Assembly (NCBI GenBank): GCA_020091685.1 | Contig: CM034610.1 | Coordinates: 25,394,094 to 25,458,093, forward strand | Direction of reading: 5' to 3' | Length of the DNA: 64,000 nt | Source: Lutjanus erythropterus | Lineage: Eukaryota > Chordata > Actinopteri > Lutjaniformes > Lutjanidae | Shown: piece by piece, positions 13,270 to 26,193 of the stretch | How positions within the stretch are numbered: the stretch's first letter is position 1 | How the letters are laid out: each line of letters opens with the position of its first letter | Notes under the pieces: model-generated | Told to the model about the DNA's origin: nothing | Database searches by the model: none | What the model saw: only the letters and a program-made list of their open reading frames with translations | Program-made: the position numbers and the translations under genes

Positions 13270-13400
13270 GCTTGAGGAGTAATAGATTACATGTAACAGG
13301 ATCATGTAATTAGAATACAAAAGAATGGTAACTTTATACCTTTACAGTTACAGAAAAAAAGCTGTAATCAGATTACATTTAGTAAAAATGGGATTTAAAA
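13270..13400. repeat. Fish repeat fragment (gattacatgtaac / gtaatcagattacattta)
   Basis: GTAATAGATTACATGTAACA and CTGTAATCAGATTACATTTA form a loose inverted arrangement known from teleost interspersed repeats. Confidence 0.45.
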
Positions 13401-13678
13401 TAAAAAACAATATGCGACCATGCAGTGCACACACATTACAACACCTAACAAGTATCACAACACCACTAGCTCATCTGAAACTCAGTTCATTATCATGGCC
13501 TCTAATGAAAAAAAATGCTTCTCTAGTGTACATTTAACATTATTTTGTCTTTAAATAAGAAAATATATAAAAAAAATTACAGTACAGTGACAGTTCTGCC
13601 TTCAGCTGTAAAAAAAAAAATATTGTCATCATCATTGTTACTCAACATCTAATTAAAAAACAATACAGCTAAGACCAC

Positions 13679-13814
13679 CTGCTATTGTTAGCTACACAGA
13701 ACATCTGCTAAAATTAGCTACGCAGACCAACTGCTAACGTTAGCTACACAGAATAACTGCTAATATTAGCTACACAGACCCACTGCTAAAATTAGCTACA
13801 GAGACCAACTGTTA
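13679..13814. repeat. 26-bp tandem repeat, five units plus a partial
   Basis: Units start at 13679, 13705, 13731, 13757, 13783 and 13809 with an exact 26-bp period. The consensus is ctgctaaaattagctacaca followed by gaccaa. Units differ by a few substitutions and no indels. Confidence 0.92.
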
Positions 13815-13989
13815 ATCAATCAATTAGTCAATCAGAGAATTAATTAGTAAATGTTCTGATAATTAAATAATATTTGAGTCACTTTTCAAACAAAAACGCC
13901 ATGACATCATGATTCCAGCTTCTAAATGGCAAAGATATGCTTATTTTTTATACTTACAATAGTTTACCAAATATCTTTGCATTTTGGAT

Positions 13990-14170
13990 AGGGCTGCAAC
14001 TAACAATATTTTTCCATAAAATTGTGGAAGCCCAAAGCCCAAAATGATGTCTTGTTTTGTCCACAACCCAAAGATATTTCGTTTACTATTATAAAGGATG
14101 AAAGAAACCACAAAATGCTCACATTTAAGAAGCTGAAATCAGGGAATTGAATATGTTTCCTTAAAAAAAC
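13990..14170. mobile_element. Same MITE family, copy 2 (truncated)
   Basis: GGGCTGCAACTAACAATATT start, then ATGATGTCTTGTTTTGTCCA and AAAGATATTTCGTTTACTAT. The middle and the right end are shortened. Confidence 0.75.
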
Positions 14171-15629
14171 ATCCAAACACAATACAACAATTTGCACAGG
14201 ATAGATTGAACTGAGGTTAAGCCAGGGAATGATATTAAATTATGATTTATAGGCCTTAACTGCAGTCCTGAACTTAATTTGACAGGGTTTTTGAGAAGTG
14301 GTGGAAAAAGAAGTCCCAATTTTTTTGACAGAATGAAAATTAATTCACAACAACTTTGCTGGGCCGTATCTTCTGCCCTCACAATTATTATGCATGAGAG
14401 GAAAAATGTGAAGGAAACTGTGGTACAGCTCAGTCTAGACTACAATGCAGATTCGCTTTTCATGCTGTTCACGCAGTGTTATTTCTCCAACCATGCATTA
14501 GCACAGGGCTGATTTCTGTGCCCTTCATTTCCTGCATTGGCTAGTACACTGTGGACTTTGCAAGCCATTACAGAGACCACTGGAAGCCATTATGCTTAAT
14601 GACATGGCTTTAAGATGGACAAGTGAAGTCTGTTGTTATATTGAAGGCTTTTAGCTGTACTCGCTGGGAGAAAAATACTCTTCAAAGTATTCTCTGAGTT
14701 GCAAAGTTATTTATTCATTATCACAACAGCCTTCTGCCCATCACAGCTTTTGCCATTTGCACCAAAAAACTAAAAATATATGCATAACTCCACTGATGAC
14801 ACAAACACAGAGTTCCTCAAATGACATAAAAAGCCTCTCAAAGCCCTTTCATGTAGCAGAAACGTCCAATGTGTCCCCCTGAAAGGCTGATTCTCTGCTC
14901 AAAGCCGATGCAGCTGCCTCCAATCTCAAGCCACCGAGTCCAGAGCGAACCGATGTGTCCATCTTCAAAGCCACCAGCCGGAAATGTTTTAATGAGCTGT
15001 GTAACAATTAGACTAGCTTGTAGCTACAAGAATATAAGTCAGACGACACCGTAGAGCATTTATTTCTACACCAGTGGCGTGTTTGAGATGTGACAGAGAA
15101 CATGGTGAGTCAAAAGCACTGGTTGGTTGTGGCCCAGATAAACTAATCTGAGCCCTTTTTACACTGGACAAAAAACCCCACAAACATCTGGATTTTGTCT
15201 TCACTGGGTAAGGGTACAAGCTGCATTTACTCCTGGTTCAAATAACTGCTGTTGTTGCATCTATTTATCAGCTTTTTTTCAGCCCAGCACAGCAGAGTTT
15301 GCACTCACCTGAAGGTGTCTATTTAACCGATGAACCGCTTGTCTTAAGTCGAGTTTCTGAGCAGTGGATAAATATTTTAATTCCAATAAATTCTTCACAA
15401 TAAAAGTCCTCTAAAAGCTTTCATTGTGAAGCAGCAAATGTTGGGTTTTCATCAGCAGTTACTTCACTCAACTCTATCAGCTAGGGCTGCACACGTAATT
15501 GCAATATTATCAAAACCACAACATGGCAATATACAAATCACAGAACCAGAAGCTAACCAAACTTTTTTGAAAATGTGTGAGAAAATGGCATTATAATGAC
15601 CCTGATGTAAAGATATTTGTTTGGTACAG

Positions 15630-15794
15630 ACCCCAACAAATACAAACAAATATGAACTACCCAATCAAGGCAGCAATAGACCGGCTTGTTTCTCCAAACT
15701 GGCATCGCCGACCTCCATCCACTGAAGTTAATGCACTGACTATGAAAATGCACCTCATACAACCTCACTTCAAATAATCCAAACTATCCCTTTA
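15630..15794. mobile_element. MITE, family GGGATAGTTYGGAT, right-end fragment
   Basis: Ends CAAATAATCCAAACTATCCC followed by TTTA, the inverse of the family's start. Upstream CTCATACAACCTCACTTC matches the subterminal block seen at 43300-43325 in reverse. The left boundary is uncertain. Confidence 0.65.
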
Positions 15795-16920
15795 ACTCCC
15801 AACAGAGTTAGCTGGAATGCATGACTAAGCCAGAGGTAGCCCTAGCAGGAATTGAGGCCAGGTCTCTGTGGGTGAAAGTTTTGCCCATGTGTCACAAGTC
15901 TACCCAGCCATGGCCTGTCTGACTGTTTTACATTAGACAGGACAGAGAACCTCGCATGACATTCCTCAGTTTTTATCCATTCATCTTTAAAAAAAATGTC
16001 CCATTTAGTGATCCAGGTCTGTGGCTTCTGTATTATCCTCAAGACAAATAAACAATGTGCATCATACTTGTATCTTGCTCCTTGTACATTCCAGCAACTT
16101 AGAAAAATAAACTTGTTTTATCTGCTCTAAATCTATGGCATATTTGACTACAAGTCCTAACAGAGCCTGAGGAGAAACTAGCCTACCTACCACCATACAA
16201 GGATGACTAAAAAAACACTAAAGCAACAAGATCAAGCCAGAGAGGACAGCTCCCCCACAATTCAAACAGAATTTATCTTGCCTGTAAATTGGTTTTCGTC
16301 ACAACTGGTTGTCAGTGTTGGCGTTTGTGGGTTTCAGCGTGTCAGATTTGACACAGCTCCCGTTCAGTAGCTGTGGGCTGTAGCTAACCACCCACACACC
16401 CCACCGGGGAGCAACCATCTTCTTCAGATCCCCTTCAACAACTTGACAACACTGATCACTCTCATCACCGTCCCTTCCAGCACTCAGCGGAGATTTACAG
16501 CCCCGAGCATCTGATTGGTCAAAGTGTGACTAATACTATCTGAAGAAAGCCCATACATGTGGTTGCCTCACTGTAGCGGGAAACTGGAGGCATGTAGAAA
16601 TTAGTGACTACAGCTCCTCCACATAGAAAAATATACTGCAAACCACCACCACCAAAATTTTTCCAGAGGTTACAGCGCATCACTTTTGATGACATGCACA
16701 ATTGGAGGACTACAATCCAGAGCTTTATGTGCCTGGAGACACTGTCATGTCTCTGCAGCTCTGCACCAGTGACCAACACAGGAGCCATGCCCCGTCAATC
16801 ACACACTGACAGATCAAGGCTGCATGCCAACGGGGACAAGGCAGCCTTTCTCTGGAGCAGGACACATAAGAATCACAGAATTTCTGCATGCTTGAATAGA
16901 TGTTGAAGAAAATATTGTAC

Positions 16921-17821
16921 AGCTGGGGTGCATCAGAAAGGGTTCATGTTTAAATCCAATTAAATCATAGCATAACTTTAAATTATGTTGCATAAACACT
17001 AAAACTAGCTTAAAATCAAGAAAGATTAAATTTAAACCTCAGGCTAGTTTTTACATTTATCCAAGATTAAATTTAATTCTGTTGCACCAAAACTCCAATT
17101 TAACATGCAAGAGGAGGAGGTTTAATTTGGTTAACTGACTTTAATGCAACATTTTGATAACTTTTTAGCTAGCTAGCAAACAATTTAATGTTTTGTTAAC
17201 TTTTAAGCTAGCTAGCAACAGTGTAAGGTTTTGTTAACTTTTTTAGGTAACTAGCAAACAATGTAATGTTTTAAAAACTTTTAAGCGAACTAGCAAACAA
17301 CATAATGTTTTCTTGACTTTTAAGCTAGCTAGCAAACAATATAATGTTTTAATTTTTAAGCTAGCTAGCAACAGTGTAATGTTTTGTTAACTTTTTAGGT
17401 AACTAGCAAACAATGTGACATTTTGTAACATATTTTCTGAGCTTGCAAACAATGCAATGTTTTATATTTTTTTTTGATAGAAAACAGTGTAATGTTTTGA
17501 TAACTTTTAAGCTAGCTAGTACACAATATAACGTTTTGTTAAGGGACTCATACCAGTCCTCTTTTATACTTAATAGCTCCCAGCAATCAAATTTATTTTG
17601 GTGCATTTTAATTTGCGTAAACAAGCATCTCCATAATGATTAAACTATTTAATTTCAGTTTACATCAATAAACATGCATTTATCAAACAGAGAATAATTT
17701 TTAATCTTGCAACACAGCTCTGCTTAATTTTAAACCTGGATTTAGATATTTTAAACCTAATTTTTGCAAAACCCTAACTAGAACTAATCTTTAATTATTC
17801 TCCGTTTGTTCAACCCAGTCT
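16921..17821. mobile_element. TIR-bounded nonautonomous element with internal minisatellite, copy A
   Basis: Starts AGCTGGGGTGCATCAG and ends TTCAACCCAGTCT, an imperfect inverted pair. The same ends and the same subterminal blocks (GCTTAAAATCAAGAAAGATT-like, TTAATTCTGTTGCACCAA-like, CTCTGCTTAATTTTAA) occur in order in 20367-21427. The centre is a minisatellite of about 39 bp. No transposase is present, so the superfamily is unassigned. Confidence 0.75.
17148..17542. repeat. Minisatellite of about 39 bp, roughly 10 units
   Basis: Units run cttttaagctagctagcaa followed by acaatgtaatgttttgttaa, with 36-40-bp spacing. They begin near 17161, 17200, 17238, 17278, 17317 and onward, with moderate divergence. 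It lies inside the TIR-bounded element. Confidence 0.88.
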
Positions 17822-20366
17822 ATGTGTGAAGTTATTTGCTTGATAGCGAGGTTTGTTCACCAGGATGTGTCGTGTGCAGGGAACATGAGACAATAAAAAT
17901 GAAAGATTTCACGCATATAAACTCAATTAACTGCTCAAACAAAGAAATACATTTTTCACCCTCTAAAATGTGAGTAATGCAGACCTCTGCATCGGTTTAT
18001 GGTATGATTATAATTTATGCCACCTCCTAAGCAGCGCTCGCAGACTGTGTCTCTTTTGTGTGGCCGCCGCTTTTTCGCCGGTGGAATCTCAGAGGAAGAA
18101 AAGAGCCAGTGTCACGCGGTCAGAAGGCATTTCAGTCAGACAAAAATTTGTGTCAGCACTTTCTGCCAGGGAGCGAGAGGCCGGCGTTCAGAGCTGTTAG
18201 CCTCTTTCTCAGAGGAGAGCCAGAGTTTAATGGGACTACTCTTCCACTCCATTTGCCGGCCCGCATCTTACAGGCCACAGCTGCATACATGTGAGCAAGC
18301 GACTGTCACTCTGCATACCTATCTGCAGACTTCGGGCTCTGCACTCCCCTTAACAGCTGACAGAAGCTGTTGGTCTTCAGACACACACAAGTAAAACTAA
18401 ACAGACATAATGTGTGAGGATGACTACACCATGTTAAACCCCGGTAATGAGAGTCCAGAGGTCACTGGCAGATGCCTCTGTGAACTCCTCACCTTATTCA
18501 CTGTCCGAGTCCATCATTTTAACAAGTCCTGGTGCTGCTGCTGTCATATTCATTCTGATTGGCAGAACCAGAAGGCCTTCACCTAAAAAACTTCTTCATG
18601 AAATTACTTTGGATCTATTTCAGAGCCAAACAACAATTTCATGGCTGGCCAGTCACAGAGTAATTACATATGGCCCCAAGCCGACACATTGATCAGTGCT
18701 CGGGACACTTCTTAAAAACAAGACTTTTTCTGACAGGCAGTCTCTTCTAAAGAGATGACAGCATCTCCGCAGTATGGATTGTAAAAATCCACAATGAAAA
18801 AAACTTGTAACTTCCCCATAAACTAGGGTTGCTTCTATACCAGAATTACACAAAAGCCTCAAAACAGTAAAAATAAGATTCTTTCATAAAGGAAGCTCCA
18901 AATGAGAACAATGATTTCAAGTGTCACAGGTTATAAAGTTCCAATACAATTTCACTTCCCGCCTCCATGTTTACTTGTCACTCTCATCTTCTGAGACTGT
19001 TGGCAAATCAGCTCAGAGGTGCATTACCGCCAACAACTGTCACTGCTGCCCAAATCAGTTACAGTTATCTTCCGAGGCAGGTGGTTCCACGAGATCACGC
19101 AATAACTGTACACGATCATGCTTCTGTATTGGAAACAGTTTTGTCTGATCTCTACCAGTGGACACAGAGCTTAACCCTACCAGTTAGTGGGTTGTCAGAA
19201 CATTTACTGATCAGTTTGTTTCAAGAAAAGTCAAAAAGTTTATTAGTTTTATATGAAATATTTTGTCATTGGTTGTATTTGACTGAACACAGGTTGAAAA
19301 ATCAGTGCATTGTGATTTAGTTTGTGTTTTATGACTTTTTTTTTAGAATTGGGGTTGTAAAATGCAGTTAGAATTGATAAGGCAAACACACAGTATGTGT
19401 TTTACCTTAACCTAAAAGGTACGCATCAGGATTACACATGCATCCATCGGATGATGTCCTCTGTCTTGTTGCAAACATGAGTTTAACAATGTGTCTATTG
19501 TTTTGTGAGTGTTACTTCACACCATGACCTTGGTGTGATGTTGCAACAGGTATAAAAGGTCCCAGCTACTGTATACACCAGTTCAAGTGCCGTGAAACTT
19601 GAGAGATGACTCACCATGAGTAGACAGCAGGCAGGTCTCCAAATCCGGCTTTGAGGGCAGCGAGGCGCTACATTTCGTTAGACTGAACCACAGTCCAGAT
19701 CCCTCTCCAGCGGGGACATCCAACAGTTCTCTACAAACACAACCACAATGAAGTAAAAAAAAGTTTAACTCGACTGTCTGAGAGAGCCTCGTATTGACAC
19801 ACAGCTGAAGCGGCAGCAGCACAATTTGACATCCGGCTCAGTGGCGTGGTAAGTCAATGCCCTGTCACTGTGCACTCTGTGGATGATCTTTTTGTCCAAC
19901 AGAGAACACAAACAGTGGCTGGTGATGCAAACAACGCCGTTTGGGGGTATCTACAAGGGCTGGTTGTCAAAGGGCTGACTGAGACAGTAGACAGTTGTCA
20001 CCCTCTTCAGGGGGCGGATCTGACATAAAGCCCTGCTTTCAGAGTCGTGGTGCAGAGCCACCGAGTCCCTCAGCGCTCTGACCAAATGTGTCATTATGTC
20101 ATTAGGTGGAGAGTTAAAGACGGGGGAGCGAGGGGACTGAGATTTTTGTGTGGGTGATGTTAGCAGTCATGTGAGAAACACTGAAATGAGAGGGACGGAG
20201 GGAGAGGGAGGGGTGTAAAACTGAAAATAACAACAATTTCATTTAGCAGACATGTTTATCCAAAGCGACATACATCTGAGAGCTGATTCAACACAAGGAA
20301 GAAAAGAAATATCACATTTGGTTGTTTCCTCCTGAATAAAGTCTGTCAAAACATTTTAAACATTAA
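17822..20366. other. Gene-free stretch
   Basis: GC-richer unique block at about 18030-18390 with overlapping open frames but no recognisable protein. A Tc1/mariner end fragment at 19210-19356. Otherwise nothing recognised. Confidence 0.55.
19210..19356 (+). mobile_element. 3'-end fragment of the Tc1/mariner family
   Basis: ACAGGTTGAAAAATCAGTGC followed by a T-run and AGAATTGGGGTTGTAA matches the family's right end. The left end was not found, so this is a truncated relic. Confidence 0.6.
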
Positions 20367-20837
20367 GGCTGGGTTGCGTCAACAAAGATTAATTTTTAAA
20401 ACTGATTAAACCATGATATAACTTTGAATAATGTTGCACCAAACTTTTAAAGTAGCTTAAAATTAAGAACATTTAAACCTTTCTTTAAGTCTTTTTTTAA
20501 TTTTCACTCTAAACCTAGACTAAATTTAGTTCTGTTGCACTTACACCTGTCTTGAGGAGGTTTAACTTTTATAACAGCTGCCTTCTCGAGATGGATTGAG
20601 CAAAATAAGTTCCTCAGAGAAAGTTACGGCACAGACTCGACCCAGTTGATTTTTATGATGCTTCTCTTCTTTCTTTCACTCTGGTTGATTTGTTAAAACA
20701 CTCTGCCAGTTGCTGCCAAGCAGTCTGCTTTTTCCTTATGGTGCAACTGCCCCCTTTTGATCCTCTATCATTTGGCAATATGGTTCCATTAATTCAGTGA
20801 AGTTTTTCTCATCATGACTAGGCTAATTTGGCTAATT

Positions 20838-20953
20838 AACTTTTTAGCTATCTAACAACAACAACAATTTAATATTTTGTTAACTTTTTAATAAGCCAGT
20901 GTAACAATGTTTTGCTTTTTAGCTAGCTAGCAAACAATGTAAGGTTATGTTAA
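20838..20953. repeat. Short version (about 3 units) of the 39-bp minisatellite
   Basis: ACTTTTTAGCTATCTAACAA, then TTTTGCTTTTTAGCTAGCTA and the following bases, repeat the unit seen at 17148-17542. It is in the equivalent position of the second element copy. Confidence 0.8.
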
Positions 20954-21033
20954 GGAATGCAGAGCAAAGCAGCCAAAAGATACGTTTCCGTCCTTCTTTT
21001 ATATTATTACTAGGTCCTGACAGCACTAAAATG

Positions 21034-21053
21034 TATTTATTTATTTATTTATT
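21034..21053. repeat. (TTTA)5 microsatellite
   Basis: Five TTTA units inside element copy B. Confidence 0.85.
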
Positions 21054-22618
21054 CATTTCCATTTTGGTTAACATACATCTCCATATAAATTTAAACTGTT
21101 TAATTTTGGTTTACAACAATAAACTTGGATTTACTTAACAGTGATTAGTTTTTAACTGTGTAACAGAGCTCTGCTTAATTTTAATTTGTGTTTTTTTTAT
21201 TTATAGTTATTTACAATCATTAAAAATTACAAGTGAAATTTTATTGTGTCAGTGCTGCAATGTCAATTTGGATTAGATTATCAGCTGATCAATATCTGAA
21301 CTTTTTACTCACTGAAATCGGCATTGGCCCCAGTTATCCAGTATCAACCAGGCTCTAATCTGGATTTACTCATATTAAACCTCATTTTCTTAGATTAAAT
21401 TACCTCTTTGTTGGTGCAGCCCAGTCTTGAGAATTAAATCTGGCGTCTTACCTGGTTACAAAACACATGTGGCTGTACACTGTTTGGATCCTGTCTGTGA
21501 CATTTATCTTTTATTCTCTCTTTCATCCTGTTCTAAACTGTGCAATAAAACAAATACTGACTAACTGGTTAAAGCTGCATTGGCCCACAGAAACATATGT
21601 TCAAGCTATGAGGCAATTACATAAACACAATTGGCAGTTAAGTTGCTCTATAGAGAATTAATTAGCCCACACTTTTGGAATGAGGACATTGCTTGGTTAT
21701 AAAATTAAGCTATGAGAGTAATGCTCCAGTATTTGTTAAACAAACTGTTTCTTAAGTGTCAACATTAAAAAAAAAAAGAAAAAAAAAAGCGTCCCCCAGT
21801 GTGATTCAACAAATTCATTGAAGCATCACAGAGTCCTTGCACCAACCCTCAAACCTCCCTCTGTGATATCCTCCAGTGTCAAGGCAGCTGGTTTCCTCAC
21901 ATTCAGAAAGGACAACTCGGATTTTCAGAGGTAGCAGAATGTCATTTCTGCACAAAAGACGTCTTCTGACGAAACACTGCAACACAATAATCAAGTTTCC
22001 TCAAGGGTGTCACATGGACTTTGTGTTTTTTTTTTCCATTTTCTAATTATAGTTTGCACAATGCTCTCTGTGGGGACACTTTATAAGACTTAATCTGAAT
22101 TTCACACTGAGTTGCCAACGCATTAATTAAGCTGAGCTACCAATGGGAGTCTAAATAAGTTACAGCAATAATGAGGAGAAGCAGTAAGAAAGTCATATCT
22201 CTATAATTCTCGGTTTGATTATATTATATCTTGATTATATATTGAAATATTTTTGTTCTGGCCTTTAAAGACATGGAGGAGGGATTTAAATAGCTTAGTC
22301 ATGATGGGCTCAAATTTGGCTTTTTTAAAATTTAAAGTCAGTAAAATGATCCCACACTGCGATCTTTTAGTCCTCAATCAGACAGGATCTCTGTGTTTCA
22401 TCTTTTCTTGGACTGTTTTCCTGATTTGCTCAAATAAAACATGTCTGAAAAGGTTGAGTTATGCAAGTTTTTGTCAATTCTGCAACGCAACAGAACTAAT
22501 TTTTCTACAGTATCACAGCTAATAGGGAAAGAAATTTGGCGCATTTTCCTTCAACTAATAAATAAAAACGTTAACTATCAGCAATTTCTGAACTGAGTTT
22601 TTGACTGCTGAATCGATT

Positions 22619-22622
<4 letters not shown>

Positions 22623-22664
<42 letters not shown>
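22623..22664. repeat. (AC)21 microsatellite
   Basis: Uninterrupted AC dinucleotides. Confidence 0.97.
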
Positions 22665-22666
<2 letters not shown>

Positions 22667-24229
22667 ATAAATACCAAGTGCTTAGTCAGTTAGCTCGATG
22701 CTAACATATACTGGGAATTCCCATAGTCACGGTAACAGAAATTAGCATCATAGTCGCATTAAAACAGATTCATTTTACTTCACCTGCTTAACAGAAGACA
22801 CATATATGCTCATATTTTCAGGCATAAGTTCCTCTGAATTGTGGAAACAAAGTAATAGCAGCTGATTTCACATGGCTAACTCAATCTACAGCAATTTCAA
22901 AGGGTCAAAACTCACACTCACAATGGCATCTGGAGCAGAGTGTCATTTGATCCTGGTATGATCGGGTACTGATTGATTTCATGTTCAGTGGGAAAGGGTA
23001 CAGATGTTGATAGGTGTTGGTGTGTTTTCTGTCCAGTGGTTTGGCGTTATAGCTACAGACAGACAGACACAAACATTTCCCAAGGACGATTCCTCTTGTC
23101 ACTTGAAGCAAGAAGGGTCACAAAGGCCAGACAGCTGTACCCATCCCCCCCACCCCTTGTCCCCATCCAGCAGATGATGATTAGAAGAGAAGCGAGGGCA
23201 AAACACCTCCCTGTGCTGTTTGTCTGGTTTACAATGATACGGGCTGCTGAAGCCAAAAAAAGGCACTCAATTAGAAAAAAAAACCAAACATCCATTTAAA
23301 TCTCAAGTCCCATAGAAAGCCCATTCAAATTTCAATCATGTGGCAGAATGCATAATTCTCCTTTGTCCGCTGGGTTTCTGTATTATTAACTGAAAAGGCC
23401 AGAAAAACGATCAAAACAAATCGTGCGACCAACACTCTAAGTCCCATTTTCACTGATAAATATGGCATTTAAGCTTTCCCTCTCATCCCCTTCTCAGAGG
23501 CCGTGAGTGTTTAAGCTTTCATGTCATACAAAATGCCTCTGTGTAAAGTCGAGCACTTCATGTTTGCCTTTCTACTCCGGCCGCAGTGTACTGCTTCACA
23601 TCATGAAGAAACAGCTGCTGTGTCTGACTCTTTTCTGCCAGTTTGAGAAATAGGTACTCAGACAAATTGGCCTGCTTAGACCAGACTGCACGCTCAGAAC
23701 AAGGTGTCTGAGATCTCCCCTGACCGTATTTTCTCTTTACCAAAGGTCCGGGAAATAAAGCGCAGGTCACTGCGGACCAATTACTTAAACACACACACAC
23801 ACACAAAAGGAAAAATCCCCTTCTGTTGTTATCATCATTTAGTATAGGCTACACTGGCTGAGAGAGGATATCAAAAGAGCAAGCAAAGATGAATCTGTGG
23901 CTAATAATGTGATTTTTTAAATTGTTTATTGAGAGTAAAATCGATGCTGTCGTTGTCCCATGTCTCAGTCCGAGGTCGCACAAAAGGCGATGAGTTACAG
24001 AAATAAACAAGCTTCAAAAATCTCCTTCACAAATAGGCTTTCTTTGTTATTTACAAGTTAGACAAAAAATTCAACCAGGAGATAAATTCAGAAAAGTCCC
24101 TTCGGCACAGTCATTACAGACCCTCTTTTTTTCTCTTCAAATGACTCATCAATATATTCCTAAAATGTCATATCTAATTCACTTTGACTGAATATTTGCT
24201 ATTTAATATTTTTATATTTAGTTTAATAC

Positions 24230-24650
24230 TGGGCTTATAAAGACTTTTTGGGTTTTCCAAGACATACAATATATAACATACCAAATTCTCAAATATTGTA
24301 TATATTATATATTGTAGGGGTGACAAAACATTAATATGATGACTGGCTTTAGTCATTATATCCACATTACTGATGATTATTTATAAAAACATGAGATATT
24401 CTTGCTTTTAAATAAGCTTTTGTATACGCATCATGGCTGTCTCGCATTGGGAGCAATCATTGAAAGCATCCTCTGATATCAACGCTTAGAAAGCAAGTAT
24501 ATTTCTGGCCTAAGTGTGTAAAGGCTTATAATAAAACACCTAGAAAAGTCTAATTACATCACTTTACTGCAATGAAGCCACGATATGATTATATCCAAAA
24601 GCTAAGATGACGATCTAGCCTCATATCACAATATCGATATTGATATATTT
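24230..24650. repeat. AT-rich dispersed repeat, diverged copy
   Basis: ATATCCACATTACTGATGAT followed by TATTTATAAAAACATGAGAT parallels 660-690. It ends in ATCGATATTGATATATTTC. Boundaries are uncertain. Confidence 0.4.
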
Positions 24651-24656
24651 CCAAGT

Positions 24657-24795
24657 CCACAGAGTGTATACATAGAAGTGGACATTATTAGAGCTCTATA
24701 AAAGCGAAGCCAAAGCGTCTCGATCGCCCCCTGGTGGCTGGCTGCAGTATAGGTCATAAGTTCTGCCTCCCCAACATGAATAGGTAGGAAATATT
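24657..24795. mobile_element. Fish MITE fragment (gatcgccccctggtggctgg block)
   Basis: AGAGTGTATACATAGAAGTG start and CGATCGCCCCCTGGTGGCTG, TATAGGTCATAAGTTCTGCC interior are a familiar teleost repeat. The left terminus is akin to the arm of the hairpin at 47121. Confidence 0.65.
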
Positions 24796-24999
24796 CCAAA
24801 CTAAAACATCAAATAATTTTTTCCCAAAGATGGTTTCTGCCATTTTAGTTCTTGTCACACTAATGTTTGTTCAAGTTTTAATTAATTTGATGCTATAAAA
24901 AGTGAGTTTCAAGCTACGATTGACAGCCGAGCCCTGGCCTTACCGTAGTGATGTGTCAAGTCAATTAGTCTATTAGCTACACAGATTTACTCGTCATAT

Positions 25000-25200
25000 T
25001 GCTTCTTTTGTCCAACCAACAGTCCAAAACCCAAAGACTCTTCATTTACTGTCATAACTGACAAAGAAAAGCAGCAAATCAGGAAATGTTTGACATTTTT
25101 GCTTTAAAAATGACTGAAATGTTTAGTCTGCTGTCAAAATAGTGGGCAGTTAATTTTCTTTAGGTCAACTAATCTTTGCAGATCTAGCTGACACAACGGA
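25000..25200. mobile_element. Same MITE family, copy 3 (diverged)
   Basis: TTGCTTCTTTTGTCCAACCA, CCCAAAGACTCTTCATTTAC and AAATAGTGGGCAGTTAATTT follow the family block order. Confidence 0.6.
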
Positions 25201-26193
25201 AACTGAGCTGCTTGTCCTGTTTCCCTTCAACAACCATAAAATCACGTTTCTAATGTGACGGTCTGTCCTTTAACCCTAAACCAATGCAACACTCTTTTCA
25301 CCTGCTGCAGCATCCTTTAAGAATAGATGCCCTTTCATCCTGGCCCCAAAATGAGAAACTCTACCTCTTATGCCGAGACCTTGGCTCATTAAAACAGGTT
25401 GCAGTGTGGGGAGCCTGCAGAAAGAGGCTGAAAAGCACTCTGCACCAACCAAACACAAAGGTTTTGGACTGCCAAGGCTAAAGAAGTCGGTTTAAGCTCT
25501 TGAACAACACAGCCACCTCCAACACCTACTGATGCGTTAAGAAACCAACCTCAAATGTGCTTACATTTTATCATAAGAAACCAAAATAGAACATCTGAGC
25601 AGCAGCCTGGCAGGTGTCTGTGCTTTCAGTGGCAGGTACAGGTTTGAATGACGAGCCGTTATCCGAGCACACTGAATCAAAGATCGACTTTAAACAATAC
25701 TAACCTTCATAAACACGTGCCATCTGCCGGTCTACATTTAAAAAGAAAGCATGAAAAGTCTGCAGATGCTTTACAGCCACGGCTATTTTGAGCGCTGGCT
25801 TGATCTTATTCAGTGTTGATCAAGATGAATGAAACGTTTAGGCAAATACAGTCTGAGAGCGGTCCTGGCAGAGGGGCTGGAGCCTTCAAAGCGTGGAGAA
25901 TGGGATATGGTTAGGGAGCCGGTTTAAAGCATTGCCTCAGATTAGCCCCTTTCTTAAAAATCCATCTCATTACAGCAGTTACATCTAATAAAAGAGTGGG
26001 AGATGATGGGGATATTACTCAGTCCTTAATACTGCAGCTAACATGGTAGTGAAGCCCCAAGTGAAATGTTTTCCTGTCTTTCTCTTTAGGTCTAGAGCCC
26101 AGACACACAGCTGGAGGAGGCATAAAAACTATGACTGACCACAAGAAGATATTAGAAAATATTAATAAAACAGTAATTTTCTCCTTTTACTCC

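Larger units (their letters stand above)
6143..13678. other. Gene-free stretch
   Basis: Holds the MITE 7424-7705, AT-rich repeats to 8720, the 9641 element, a GT/CA patch near 10672-10708, and the T-poor repeat at 11380-11705. About 9060-9330 and 12200-12420 are GC-richer and unique-looking but show no exon. Confidence 0.6.
13815..16920. other. Gene-free stretch
   Basis: MITE relics at 13990-14170 and 15630-15794. The rest is unique AT-rich sequence in which I recognise no exon. Confidence 0.6.
20367..21427. mobile_element. TIR-bounded nonautonomous element with internal minisatellite, copy B
   Basis: Starts GGCTGGGTTGCGTCAACA and ends TTGGTGCAGCCCAGTCTT, an inverted pair that is better preserved than in copy A. 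It carries about 250 bp (20585-20835) absent from copy A and an extra segment at about 21182-21359 that looks like a later insertion. Confidence 0.75.
21428..26193. other. Gene-free stretch
   Basis: A/G homopolymer runs near 21768-21788, the (AC)21 tract, an AC run near 23789, and MITE relics at 24230-24650, 24657-24795 and 25000-25200. No exon recognised. Confidence 0.6.

Noticed and set aside
17148-17542. CRISPR-like array
   Set aside because: The units are contiguous minisatellite repeats without unique spacers, in a vertebrate genome.
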